Below, in pieces: positions 1 to 8,317 of a stretch of DNA of 64,000 nucleotides. This stretch comes from Streptomyces sp. NRRL S-340 (lineage in GTDB: Bacteria; Actinomycetota; Actinomycetes; Streptomycetales; Streptomycetaceae): contig NZ_JOIY01000018.1 of assembly GCF_000720185.1 (NCBI RefSeq), positions 62,001 to 126,000 of the forward strand. The letters are read 5' to 3'. The stretch's first letter is position 1. Every line of letters begins with the position of its first letter. A model generated the notes under the pieces. The model was not told the DNA's origin and made no database searches. It saw only the letters and a list, made by a program, of their open reading frames with translations. A program made the position numbers and the translations under genes.

Positions 1-1
1 A

Positions 2-31
2 CCGGGCGGCGAGGCGTACGGGGACGCGTGA
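2..31 (+). CDS. possible 3' end of an upstream gene
   Basis: The first bases can be read in one frame as the end of a protein (PGGEAYGDA) closed by TGA at 29-31. Nothing else of the gene is in the window, so neither product nor reality can be judged. The hairpin directly over the stop fits a gene end here. The neighbouring frame is open a little further, so this is only a suggestion. Confidence 0.25.
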   Translation, partial: PGGEAYGDA

Positions 32-41
32 AACCTCACGC
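26..41. terminator. small hairpin, possible terminator
   Basis: GCGTGA and TCACGC pair around an AACC loop. The 6-bp stem overlaps the putative stop codon of the upstream frame and lies about 100 bp before sbcD. It is short and has no U-tract, as is common in streptomycetes, so support is weak. Confidence 0.3.
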
Positions 42-151
42 GACAGAACGGGCATTACGGCCCCAACCCCCGCAACCGCTGCCGCCGCTGCCCGGCTGAT
101 ACGGAAGTGACCGCCCGTACTGTCACACCCGGCGGTTACCCTTCGGGGATC

Positions 152-1315
152 ATGAGGCTCCTGCACACTTCCGACTGGCACCTGGGCCGGGCGTTCCACC
201 GCGTGAACATGCTCGGGGCCCAGGCCGCCTTCGTCGGACACCTCGTGGCGACCGTGCGGGAGCGCGGCGTCGACGCGGTGGTCGTCTCGGGAGACGTGTA
301 CGACCGCGCCGTGCCCCCGCTGGCTGCGGTCGAACTGTTCGACGACGTCCTGCACCGCCTGGCCGGGCTCGGCGTGCCCACAGTGATGATCTCCGGCAAC
401 CACGACTCCGCCCGCAGGCTCGGCGTGGGTGCCGGACTGATCGGCCGCGCCGGGATCCACCTGCGCACCGAACCGTCCGCGTGCGGCACCCCGGTGGTGC
501 TCCGGGACGCCCATGGCGACGTCGCCTTCTACGGGCTGCCGTACCTCGAACCCGCACTGGTCAAGGACGAGTTCGGCGTCGACAAGGCCGGCCACGAGGC
601 GGTCCTGGCCGCCGCCATGGACCGGGTCCGCGCCGATCTCGCCACGCGCGCCCCGGGCACCCGCTCCGTCGTCCTCGCGCACGCCTTCGTCACCGGCGGC
701 GAGGCCAGCGACAGCGAACGGGACATCACCGTGGGCGGGGTCGCCTCCGTGCCCGCGGGTGTCTTCGACGGCGTCGACTACGCGGCGCTGGGCCACCTGC
801 ACGGCAGCCAGGTCATCACCGAGCGCGTGCGCTACTCCGGCTCCCCGCTGCCGTACTCCTTCTCCGAGGCCCGGCACCGCAAGAGCATGTGGCTCGTCGA
901 CCTGGACGCGACCGGGGGCGTCAGCGCCGAGCGGGTCGACTGCCCGGTGCCGCGCCCGCTGGCCCGGATCAGCGGCACCCTGGAGGAACTGCTGGCGGAC
1001 CCGGACCTCGCCCGCCACGAGGAGGCGTGGGTCGAGGCCACCCTGACCGACCCGGTCCGCCCGACCGACCCGATGGCCCGCCTCACCGAGCGGTTCCCGC
1101 ACACCCTCAGCCTCGTCTTCGCACCCGAGCGCGCCCCCGACGACCCCGATGTGACCTACGCCCGCCGTCTGGCGGGCCGCAGCGACGAGCAGATCGCGGA
1201 GGACTTCGTGGCGCACGTGCGCGGAACCGGCCCCGACGCCCGGGAACAGGCCGTCCTGCGCGACGCGTTCGACGCGGTACGGGCGGACGCGGCCGAGCGG
1301 GAGGTGGCCCGGTGA
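152..1315 (+). CDS. sbcD: exonuclease SbcCD, nuclease subunit SbcD
   Basis: Mre11-type metallophosphoesterase of 387 residues. With SbcC it should form the SbcCD (Mre11-Rad50) complex that cuts hairpins and processes DNA ends. Visible metal-binding motifs are SDWHLG near the N-terminus, SGDVYDR, SGNHDS, the histidine in LAHAF and GHLHGS. A longer reading from 107 is possible. I chose the ATG at 152 because the conserved MRLLHTSDWH begins there and TACCCT (137-142) looks like the -10 of a near-leaderless transcript. The stop is followed by an unusual repeat-rich gap before sbcC. The usual arrangement, as I know it, is a direct sbcD-sbcC overlap or short spacing. Confidence 0.95.
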   Translation: MRLLHTSDWHLGRAFHRVNMLGAQAAFVGHLVATVRERGVDAVVVSGDVYDRAVPPLAAVELFDDVLHRLAGLGVPTVMISGNHDSARRLGVGAGLIGRAGIHLRTEPSACGTPVVLRDAHGDVAFYGLPYLEPALVKDEFGVDKAGHEAVLAAAMDRVRADLATRAPGTRSVVLAHAFVTGGEASDSERDITVGGVASVPAGVFDGVDYAALGHLHGSQVITERVRYSGSPLPYSFSEARHRKSMWLVDLDATGGVSAERVDCPVPRPLARISGTLEELLADPDLARHEEAWVEATLTDPVRPTDPMARLTERFPHTLSLVFAPERAPDDPDVTYARRLAGRSDEQIAEDFVAHVRGTGPDAREQAVLRDAFDAVRADAAEREVAR

Positions 1316-1641
1316 GGCCCCGGTACGCGCGGGCGGACGCGGCCGGGCACCGCGTCGCGGACCACGCGCGAAGTGGCGCGGCACCGCAGTACCCGGCAAC
1401 CGGCCACGCCACCGCCGCCCCGCGCCCGATGGGCGGCGGCGGCCCGGAGCGGCGGGATTCCGCGTGGCGCGGCCCGGAGCTGCGCGGCCCGGAGCTGCGC
1501 GGGCCGGGGCGGCAGGAGTCCCTGCGGCGCGGGCCGAGGTGGCAGGGGTCCCAGCGGCGCGGCCAGGAGCGGTGCGGGCCGGGGTGGCGGGCGTCCCTGC
1601 GGCGCGGGCCGCTGGGCGGAACCGGGGAGGCCCGGTGAGGC
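1306..1641. repeat. 13-bp direct repeat bounding a 323-bp insertion in sbcDC
   Basis: GGCCCGGTGAGGC occurs exactly at 1306-1318, over the sbcD stop, and again at 1629-1641, over the sbcC GTG start. Joining the copies would give a GTGA stop/start overlap, a typical operon junction. The interval 1319-1628 therefore looks like extra DNA gained between the two copies. Near its left end it repeats a piece of the sbcD 3' end: GGGCGGACGCGGCCG occurs at 1281-1295 and again at 1331-1345. No gene is recognisable inside it. Confidence 0.7.
1467..1611. repeat. GC-rich short repeats between sbcD and sbcC
   Basis: A 15-bp unit, GCGCGGCCCGGAGCT, is tandemly duplicated at 1467-1481 and 1482-1496. The 19-mer GTCCCTGCGGCGCGGGCCG occurs at 1518-1536 and 1593-1611, with degenerate related copies between. 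It reads as Arg/Gly/Pro low complexity in every frame, so it is not considered coding. Confidence 0.75.
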
Positions 1642-4628
1642 TGCACCGGCTCGACATCACCGCCTTCGGGCCCTTCGGCTCCACCCAGACCGTCGACTTC
1701 GACGCCCTGTCGGCCGCCGGCCTGTTCCTGCTCCACGGGCCCACCGGAGCCGGCAAGACCTCCGTGCTGGACGCCGTCTGCTACGCGCTGTACGGCTCCG
1801 TGCCCGGTGCCCGGCAGAGCGCCCAGGGCACCACCCTGCGCAGCGACCACGCGGCCCCCGGCACCCGCACCCAGGTCACCCTGGACGTCACGGTCGCCGG
1901 GCGCCGCCTGGAGATCACCCGGCAGCCGCCCTGGGAGCGCCCGAAGAAGCGCGGCACCGGCACCACCGTGGACAAGGCGCAGACCTGGCTGCGCGAGTAC
2001 GACGCGCCCGCGGGCGCCTGGAAGGACCTCAGCCGCTCCCACCAGGAGATAGGCGAGGAGATCACCCAGCTGCTCGGCATGAGCCGGGAGCAGTTCTGCC
2101 AGGTCGTGCTGCTGCCCCAGGGAGAGTTCGCCCGTTTCCTGCGCGCCGACGCCGAGGCCCGCGGCAAACTGCTCGGCCGCCTGTTCGACACCCACCGTTT
2201 CGCCGAGGTCGAGAAACGCCTCGCCGACCGCAGGCGCGCCACCGAGACCCGGGTGCGCGAGGGCGACGCCGCGCTGCTCGCCGACGCCCACCGCATGCAG
2301 CAGGCGGCGGACGGCGCCCTGGACCTGCCCGACCTGACGCCCGGCGAACCCGGCCTGGCCGACGCCGTACTGACCGGCGCCGCCGTCGCCCGCAGCACCG
2401 CACGCGAACAGCTGACCGTCGCCCACTGCGGGCTCACCGCCGCCGAGGCCGCGCACGCAGCCGCCGAGCGCGCCCTGGACGACGTACGCGAACTCGCCCG
2501 GCTGCAGAGCCGGTTCGCCGAGGCGCAGCAGCGGGCCGCGCGCCTGGCCGAGCGGGCCGACGCCCACCGCGCGGCGCGGGAACGGATGGAGCGGGGCCGC
2601 AAGGCCGAGACCGTCGCCCCGGCCCTCGCCCTGCGTGAGGCCGCCGACACCGCGCACCGCCGGGCGGCGGCCACCGAGGCGCACGCGCGCGCCCTGCTGC
2701 CCGCGGGCTTCACGGACGCGGGCCCGGCCGGGCTCGCCGCCGCGGCGCGCCGGGCCGCCGAGGAACTGGGGCAGCTGGAGTCGGCCCGGCGCGCCGAGCG
2801 CCGTCTGACCGAACTCGCCGCCGAACGCGCGGAGGTGGACCGCCAGGCCCGCGCCGACGAGGACCTGCTCCAGGAGGCAGAGACCTGGCTCGCCGGGTGG
2901 GAGACGACCCGCGCACGGCTGCGGAGCCGTATCGACAACGCCCAGGAGGCGGCGGGCCGGGCCGATCAGCTCGCCGTGCGCGGCGAGAGCGCCCGGGCCC
3001 GGCTGCGGGCCGCCCGGACCCGGGACCGGCTGACCGGGGAGGCGGAACAGGCGCGGCGCCGTGCCCTCGACTCCGCCGAACGCGCCGTGCGGGCCCGGGC
3101 CCACTGGCTGGACCTGAAGGAACAGCGGCTGAACGGCATCGCCGCCGAACTCGCCGCAGGCCTCACCGACGGCGAACCCTGCGCCGTCTGCGGCGCCACC
3201 GAACACCCGGCACCGGCCCGGAAGATCGCCGGGCACGTCGACCGCGAGGCCGAGGAACGCGCCCTGGCCGCCCACCAGGACGCCGACGAACGGCGCGCCG
3301 AGGACGAGCGCCGCCTCGGCGCCGTACGCGAGGCCCTGGCGGCCGCCACCGCGGAGGCGGGCGACACGCCCACCGACCGCCTCGCCGAGGAGAGCGCCGA
3401 GCTGGAGCGGCTGCTCACGCGCGCACGGGCGGACGCCTCCGTGCTGCACGCCGCGCGGGAGGAACTGCGCACGGCCGAGGCGGAACGCGAACGACGCCTG
3501 GCCCACCTGCGCCAGGCGGAGGCCCGCGCGGCCGCCCGACTGTCCCGCCGCGAGAACCTGGACCGCGAGCGAGCCGCCCTGAGGACCGAGGTGGCCGAGG
3601 CCCGGGGTGCCGCCGCCGGCGTCGCCGAGCGGGCCGCGGAACTGGAGCTGCGGGCGGCGCGGCTCGCCGACGCGGCCGACGCGGCGCGCGCCGCCGAGGA
3701 GAGCGCCGAGCGGCTCAAGGACGCCGACGGGCGGCTCGCCGAGGCAGCCTTCCGGGCCGGTTTCGACACCCCCGAGGCCGCGTCCGCCGCTCTCCTCGAC
3801 GACGCCACCCACCGCGACCTCCAGCACCGCATGGACGCCTGGCACGCCGAGGAGGCCGCCGTGCGCGCCGTGCTCGCCGAGGCCGCCACCGTGACCGCGG
3901 CCGGGCAGCCGGCCGCCGATGTCGCCGCCGCCGAAGCCGCGGCCCGCGCGGCGGCCCGGCGGCTTCGCGAAGCCGCCTCCGCGCGGGACGCCGCCGCCCG
4001 CCGCTGCGCCGAACTCGACCGGCTCTCCGCCCGCGCGGCCACCGGCGTGCGGCGCCTGGCGCCGCTGCGCGCCGAGTACGACCGGGTGGCCCGGCTCGCC
4101 GCCCTCGCCGCGGGCACCTCCGCCGACAACGAACGCAGGATGCGCCTGGAGTCCTACGTCCTCGCCGCCCGCCTGGAGCAGGTGGCCGCCGCGGCGACCG
4201 CCCGGCTGCAGCGCATGTCGTCGGGCCGCTACACCCTGGTCCACTCCGACGACCGGGCCGGACGCGGGCGCAGCGGCCTGGGCCTGCACGTCGTCGACGC
4301 CTGGACCGGCCGCGAACGCGACACCGCGACCCTGTCGGGCGGTGAGACGTTCTTCGCCTCCCTCGCGCTCGCCCTCGGCCTCGCCGACGTCGTCACCGAC
4401 GAGGCCGGCGGGGTCCGTCTCGACACCCTCTTCATCGACGAGGGCTTCGGCAGCCTCGACGACCAGACCCTCGACGAGGTCCTCGACGTCCTCGACTCGC
4501 TGCGCGAACGCGACCGCAGCGTTGGCATCGTCAGCCACGTCGCCGATCTGCGCCGTCGCGTCCACGCCCAGCTGGAGGTCGTCAAGGGACGGTCCGGCTC
4601 GGCGGTGCGGCAGCGCGGGGCGGGCTGA
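1635..4628 (+). CDS. sbcC: exonuclease SbcCD, ATPase subunit SbcC
   Basis: SMC/Rad50-like ATPase of 997 residues, partner of SbcD. The N-terminal Walker A is HGPTGAGKTS near residue 34. Two long Ala/Glu/Arg-rich coiled-coil arms flank a zinc hook CAVC at about residues 516-519. The C-terminal signature LSGGE (about 899) and Walker B FIDEGFGSLD (about 930) complete the ABC head. The frame is open upstream to 1464, but the protein clearly begins with VRLHRLDITAFGPF at the GTG at 1635. A GGGGAGG ribosome site precedes it and it sits on the second copy of the 13-bp direct repeat. Same strand as sbcD and expected to be co-transcribed with it. Confidence 0.95.
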   Translation: MRLHRLDITAFGPFGSTQTVDFDALSAAGLFLLHGPTGAGKTSVLDAVCYALYGSVPGARQSAQGTTLRSDHAAPGTRTQVTLDVTVAGRRLEITRQPPWERPKKRGTGTTVDKAQTWLREYDAPAGAWKDLSRSHQEIGEEITQLLGMSREQFCQVVLLPQGEFARFLRADAEARGKLLGRLFDTHRFAEVEKRLADRRRATETRVREGDAALLADAHRMQQAADGALDLPDLTPGEPGLADAVLTGAAVARSTAREQLTVAHCGLTAAEAAHAAAERALDDVRELARLQSRFAEAQQRAARLAERADAHRAARERMERGRKAETVAPALALREAADTAHRRAAATEAHARALLPAGFTDAGPAGLAAAARRAAEELGQLESARRAERRLTELAAERAEVDRQARADEDLLQEAETWLAGWETTRARLRSRIDNAQEAAGRADQLAVRGESARARLRAARTRDRLTGEAEQARRRALDSAERAVRARAHWLDLKEQRLNGIAAELAAGLTDGEPCAVCGATEHPAPARKIAGHVDREAEERALAAHQDADERRAEDERRLGAVREALAAATAEAGDTPTDRLAEESAELERLLTRARADASVLHAAREELRTAEAERERRLAHLRQAEARAAARLSRRENLDRERAALRTEVAEARGAAAGVAERAAELELRAARLADAADAARAAEESAERLKDADGRLAEAAFRAGFDTPEAASAALLDDATHRDLQHRMDAWHAEEAAVRAVLAEAATVTAAGQPAADVAAAEAAARAAARRLREAASARDAAARRCAELDRLSARAATGVRRLAPLRAEYDRVARLAALAAGTSADNERRMRLESYVLAARLEQVAAAATARLQRMSSGRYTLVHSDDRAGRGRSGLGLHVVDAWTGRERDTATLSGGETFFASLALALGLADVVTDEAGGVRLDTLFIDEGFGSLDDQTLDEVLDVLDSLRERDRSVGIVSHVADLRRRVHAQLEVVKGRSGSAVRQRGAG

Positions 4629-4669
4629 GCGGGGCCACCGGGCCCCGCCCGGGGGTCTCCGGGGCGGAC

Positions 4670-5116
4670 TCAGCGGCCGAGCGGGCGCCGGGACAGCGGC
4701 GAGGAGTACACGACGCTCGTCGTCACCGACCCCAGCGCGCCGATCCGGCCCGAGACCTCCTCCAGGTGCCGCATGGAGCGCGCGGTGACCTTGATGACGA
4801 AGCAGTCGTCGCCCGTCACATGGTGCGCCTCCAGGATCTCCGGGGTGGCGGCGACCAGGTCGTGGAAGGGCTTGTAGTTGCCGTTGGGGTAGCGCAGCCG
4901 CACGAACGCGAGGATCGGCAGGCCCAGCCGCTCCGGGTCGACCACGGCCGTGTACCCCTGGATGACGCCCGCCTCCTCCAGCCGGCGCACGCGCTCGGTG
5001 ACGGCGCTCGGGGACATGGACACGGCCCGCGCCAGTTCCGCGAAACTGGCCCGTCCCTCCCGCTGGAGGACGTCGAGGATGCGCCAGTCGGTGGCGTCCG
5101 GGGAAAACACGGTCAT
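4670..5116 (-). CDS. Lrp/AsnC family transcriptional regulator
   Basis: A 148-residue protein with an N-terminal AsnC-type winged helix (about residues 5-65, including SMSPSAVTERVRRLEEAGVI) and a C-terminal RAM/Lrp ligand-binding domain (about 70-140). Such proteins are dimeric or octameric DNA-binding sensors of amino acids or related small molecules. It is divergent from the rhodanese-like gene at 5240 (123-bp gap), so that gene is the likely target. The ATG at 5116 was chosen because the helix-turn-helix follows at normal distance. TATCCA lies 6 nt upstream (5123-5128) with no ribosome site, which suggests a leaderless transcript. The effector is unknown. Confidence 0.88.
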   Translation of the reverse strand: MTVFSPDATDWRILDVLQREGRASFAELARAVSMSPSAVTERVRRLEEAGVIQGYTAVVDPERLGLPILAFVRLRYPNGNYKPFHDLVAATPEILEAHHVTGDDCFVIKVTARSMRHLEEVSGRIGALGSVTTSVVYSSPLSRRPLGR

Positions 5117-5239
5117 GGGCGTTGGATAGCAGGTGAATCCCCGGCCGATCAAGAGAGCCGCCGGTGATCGTCCCTTCAGCCGGGCGGTTCCCGGCCGTAG
5201 ATTTCCGGTCGTCGGACCGCACCACGGAAGGAACACCCG

Positions 5240-5746
5240 ATGACCACCACCGCCACCGGAGCCGCGAGCCCCGGCCCGGGCGCCGCCAACGCCGTCCTGC
5301 GCGTCGCCCCGGCGGCCCCCGCCGAGGCCGCCGTCCACTTCCGGGCGAGTCTCGCCTTCCACGCCGACGTGTCCGACGTGGCCGCCGCGCTGGCGGACGG
5401 CGGCGACCCGGGGTTCGTCGTCGTCGACTGCCGCTCCACCGAGGCCTGGGACCAGGGACACGTCCCCGGCGCGGTCCACCTGCCCACCGCGCTCGTCCCC
5501 GAGCAGGCCCCGGCGCTGCTCGACCGGTCCGTGCCCCTCGTCACCTACTGCTGGGGCCCGGGCTGCAACGGGGCCACCCGCGCCGCGCTCGCCCTCGCGG
5601 AACTCGGCTACCGAGTCAAGGAGATGCTCGGCGGCTTCGAGTACTGGGCGCGGGAGGGCTTCGCCTACGAGACCTGGCAGGGCGCCGAGCGCCAAAGCCC
5701 CGACCCGCTCACCGCACCGGCCGGGAGCGGGGACTGCGGCTGCTGA
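5240..5746 (+). CDS. rhodanese-like domain protein
   Basis: 168 residues with one rhodanese domain from about residue 35 to 150. The aspartate of VVVDCRS and HVPGAVHLP are typical. The active-site loop Cys104-WGPGCNGAT carries the presumed catalytic Cys104 and a second Cys109. The protein also ends in a CGC-like tail (SGDCGC). Such proteins transfer sulfane sulfur or bind anions; the substrate is not known. A GGAAGGAA ribosome site precedes the ATG. It is divergent from an Lrp regulator, which suggests control by an amino acid or sulfur signal (inference). Confidence 0.85.
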   Translation: MTTTATGAASPGPGAANAVLRVAPAAPAEAAVHFRASLAFHADVSDVAAALADGGDPGFVVVDCRSTEAWDQGHVPGAVHLPTALVPEQAPALLDRSVPLVTYCWGPGCNGATRAALALAELGYRVKEMLGGFEYWAREGFAYETWQGAERQSPDPLTAPAGSGDCGC

Positions 5747-5761
5747 GCCGCAGCCGGGGGC

Positions 5762-5786
5762 GGGGCGGCCGGACCCGGACCGCCCC
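5762..5786. terminator. hairpin between convergent genes
   Basis: GGGGCGG (5762-5768) and CCGCCCC (5780-5786) form a 7-bp stem, with further possible CCGG pairing in the loop. It lies in the 62-bp gap between the rhodanese gene and the convergent DUF885 gene and could serve both. Confidence 0.45.
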
Positions 5787-5808
5787 ACCGCCGCGCTTCA
5801 GAGCCGGC

Positions 5809-7497
5809 TCACAGCTGGGACAGCTCGTCCAGCAGGTCGTCCAGGCCCAGCGAACCCTGGGAGAGGGCCGCCATGTGCCAGGCCTTCGCGTCGAACGCGT
5901 CCCCGTGCCGCTTCCTGGCGTTCTCGCGGCCCAGCAGCCAGGCCCGCTCACCCAGCTTGTAGCCGATGGCCTGGCCGGGCATCGACAGGTAGCGGATCAG
6001 CTCGCTCGCCACGAAGTCCCGCGGACGGCTGCTGTGCGCGCCGAAGAACTCCAGGGCCAGCTCCGGCGTCCAGCGCTCACCCGGGTGGAACGGCGAGTCC
6101 GCCGGGATCTCCAGTTCCAGGTGCATGCCGATGTCGATGATCACGCGGACCGCCCGCATCATCTGCGCGTCGAGGTAGCCGAGCCGCCGTTCCGGGTCGG
6201 TGAGGAAGCCGAGTTCGTCCATCAGACGCTCCGCGTACAGTGCCCAGCCCTCGGCGTTGGCGCTGACGATGCCCACGGTCGCCTGGTAGCGCGAGAGGCT
6301 GTCCGCCACGTGCGCCCACTGGGCGAGCTGGAGGTGGTGGCCGGGCACGCCCTCGTGGTACCAGGTCGACACCAGGTCGTAGACCGGGAAACGGGTCTCT
6401 CCCATGGTCGGCAGCCAGGTGCGGCCCGGACGGGAGAAGTCGGCGGACGGCGCCGTGTAGTAGGGGGCCGCGGCGCCGCCGGGCGGGGCGATGCACGACT
6501 CCACCCGGCGCACCCGCTCGGCCAGTTCGAAGTGGGTGCCGTCGAGCGCCTCGATCGCCTCGTCCATGAGGCCCTGCAGCCAGTCGCGGACCTCGTCCAC
6601 GCCCTCGATGTGCGTGCCGTGCTCGTCGAGGTGTGCCAGCGCCACCCACGGGGTCTCGGCGCCCGGCAGGACCTTCTCGGCCTCCTTCCTCATCTCGCCG
6701 AGCAGCCGGTGGAACTCCGACCAGCCGTACGCGTAGGCCTCGTCGAGATCCAGGTCGGTGCCGTTGTAGTAGCGGGAGAAACGCGCGTAGCGCTCGCGGC
6801 CGACCGTGTTCGGCGTGTCCTCCACCGCCGGGGCGTAGACGTCGCGCATCCAGTCCCGCAGTTCGACGACGGCGGCGGTCGCCGCCCGGGCGGCCTCGTC
6901 GAGTTCGCCGCGCCGGGACTCGGGGCCGTCGGCCGCGAAGTCCTCGAACCAGCCGCGTCCCCGGCCCGTGTCCGACCACTCGGTGAGCTGGCCGATGAAG
7001 GTCTGTGTCGGCCGCGGTCCCGCGTGGAGCTTGCGCTCCAGACCCGCGGCGAGGGACTCGCGGTAGCCGCGCAGCGCGGCCGGCACGGCCCGCAGCCGCT
7101 CGGCGACCGCCGCCCAGTCCTCGTCGGTGTCGGTGGGGGTGATGGTGAACGCCTCACGCACCGAGTGCACCGGGCTGTGGATGTTGCTGACGGCGCGCAG
7201 GCCCTCCTCGGCCTCGTGCACCGCGATCTCGGCGGTCAGCCGCTCGCGCAGCAGGCGCGCGCACCGGCGCTCGGCCTCGGAGTCCGCGCCGGGCCGCCGC
7301 TCGGCCTCGGCCAGCCGCGCCAGGGTGGTGCGCGCGAGGTCCGCGAGCGCCTCCTGGCCGGCGGGCGAGGTGTCGGGCAACCTGCTCGAACTCTCCTTCA
7401 CACCGAGGTAGGTACCGGTGATCGGGTCGAGGGCGATGAGCTCGTCGACGTAGGCGTCGGCGACCTGACGGGGCAGCGGGCTGTTGGTGTCTGACAT
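5809..7497 (-). CDS. DUF885 family putative metallopeptidase-like protein
   Basis: 562 residues, the usual size for DUF885 proteins. The family motif YHEGVPGHHLQLAQ near residue 380 resembles a gluzincin HExxH-type zinc site (HEGxPGHH), and a downstream glutamate is likely. Family members are assumed to be cytoplasmic peptidase-like enzymes; no substrate can be read from sequence. No signal peptide is seen. An ATG also occurs at 7506. I prefer 7497 because GAGG stands 9 nt before it. It is followed convergently by the rhodanese gene and preceded by a 260-bp gap with direct repeats. Confidence 0.88.
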   Translation of the reverse strand: MSDTNSPLPRQVADAYVDELIALDPITGTYLGVKESSSRLPDTSPAGQEALADLARTTLARLAEAERRPGADSEAERRCARLLRERLTAEIAVHEAEEGLRAVSNIHSPVHSVREAFTITPTDTDEDWAAVAERLRAVPAALRGYRESLAAGLERKLHAGPRPTQTFIGQLTEWSDTGRGRGWFEDFAADGPESRRGELDEAARAATAAVVELRDWMRDVYAPAVEDTPNTVGRERYARFSRYYNGTDLDLDEAYAYGWSEFHRLLGEMRKEAEKVLPGAETPWVALAHLDEHGTHIEGVDEVRDWLQGLMDEAIEALDGTHFELAERVRRVESCIAPPGGAAAPYYTAPSADFSRPGRTWLPTMGETRFPVYDLVSTWYHEGVPGHHLQLAQWAHVADSLSRYQATVGIVSANAEGWALYAERLMDELGFLTDPERRLGYLDAQMMRAVRVIIDIGMHLELEIPADSPFHPGERWTPELALEFFGAHSSRPRDFVASELIRYLSMPGQAIGYKLGERAWLLGRENARKRHGDAFDAKAWHMAALSQGSLGLDDLLDELSQL

Positions 7498-7666
7498 GCG
7501 GACCATCCTCGTACGCGAAGAGGGTCCGCGTCAGCCCGGTTTGCCGGGCGAAGGGACCGAATCCGGTCGCTGCCGGGTCGATTTCGCTCAGAGCTTCGCG
7601 CGTTCGGTCGTGCGGCGCCGTATTCTTCCGCGCGCCGCGTCCGGCGCCCCTCTCGCCGGGGCGTGG

Positions 7667-7752
7667 CGCGTCACGTCCCGCCGGCCCCTCGGCGCGCGCC
7701 ACCTCCGGCCCCTCGGCGCGCCGCGTCACGTCCCGCCGGCCCCTCGGCGCGC
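7667..7752. repeat. 31-bp direct repeats, 55-bp period
   Basis: An identical 31-bp segment beginning CGCGTCACGTCCCGCC occurs at 7667-7697 and 7722-7752. A third copy of its right half (CCGGCCCCTCGGCGCGCC) lies between them at 7705-7722. The array fills the gap between the Lrp gene stop (7767) and the DUF885 gene start (7497). No coding signal is seen. Confidence 0.8.
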
Positions 7753-7766
7753 CGCGCCGCCTCCGT

Positions 7767-8258
7767 TCAGGGCGCCGGCGGCTCCGTGCCGGGCGGGAGC
7801 AGCGGGCCGCAGTCCCACTGCTGGAAGATCAGCCGCGTCTCCACCCGGGCCACCTCGCGCCGAGCCGTGAACTCGTCGAGCACCAGCCGCTGGAGATCCG
7901 CCATGTCCGCCACCGCGACATGCACGAGGTAGTCGTCGGGACCGGTCAGGTGGAACACGGTCCGCGATTCCGCAAGCGCCCGGATCCGCTCCACGAACGG
8001 CCCGACCAGTTCCCGCCGGTGCGGCCTGACCTGCACCGACAGCAGCGCCTGGAGACCCCGGCCCAGCCTGGCCGGGTCGAGCCGCAGCTGATGGCCGAGG
8101 ATCACGCCCGAACGGCGCAACCGCGTCACCCGGTCCAGACAGGTCGAGGGCGCGACACCGATCTGGGCGGCCAGATCGCGGTAGGTCGTCCGGGCGTCGT
8201 TCTGCAGCAGCCGCAGCAGATGGAGGTCCACCGGATCCAGTACGACTGATTCGGCCAT
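7767..8258 (-). CDS. Lrp/AsnC family transcriptional regulator
   Basis: 163 residues: AsnC-type helix-turn-helix at about residues 8-60 (GVAPSTCLDRVTRLRRSGVI) and a RAM ligand domain (about 70-145, TGPDDYLVHVAV). It is divergent from the PLP-dependent enzyme at 8318 with only 59 bp between. That is the common arrangement for an Lrp-type activator of an amino-acid catabolic gene, here probably responding to a sulfur or branched amino acid (inference). The minus-strand TACGTT at 8265-8270 lies 6 nt from the ATG, so the transcript is probably leaderless. Confidence 0.9.
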   Translation of the reverse strand: MAESVVLDPVDLHLLRLLQNDARTTYRDLAAQIGVAPSTCLDRVTRLRRSGVILGHQLRLDPARLGRGLQALLSVQVRPHRRELVGPFVERIRALAESRTVFHLTGPDDYLVHVAVADMADLQRLVLDEFTARREVARVETRLIFQQWDCGPLLPPGTEPPAP

Positions 8259-8317
8259 GCGCCGAACGTAGCACGGCCGACCCGCCGCTCGATCCGGTCG
8301 CTGTTCACCCTTTCGTC

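Noticed and set aside
1319..1628. Insertion sequence or integron-like element between sbcD and sbcC
   Set aside because: No transposase frame and no terminal inverted repeats, and internal sequence is local repeats; duplication explains it better.
1107..5225. A 1372-codon open frame on the minus strand across sbcC
   Set aside because: It is antisense to a clear SbcC gene, has Gly/Pro/Val-rich composition without domains and follows from the third-position GC bias.
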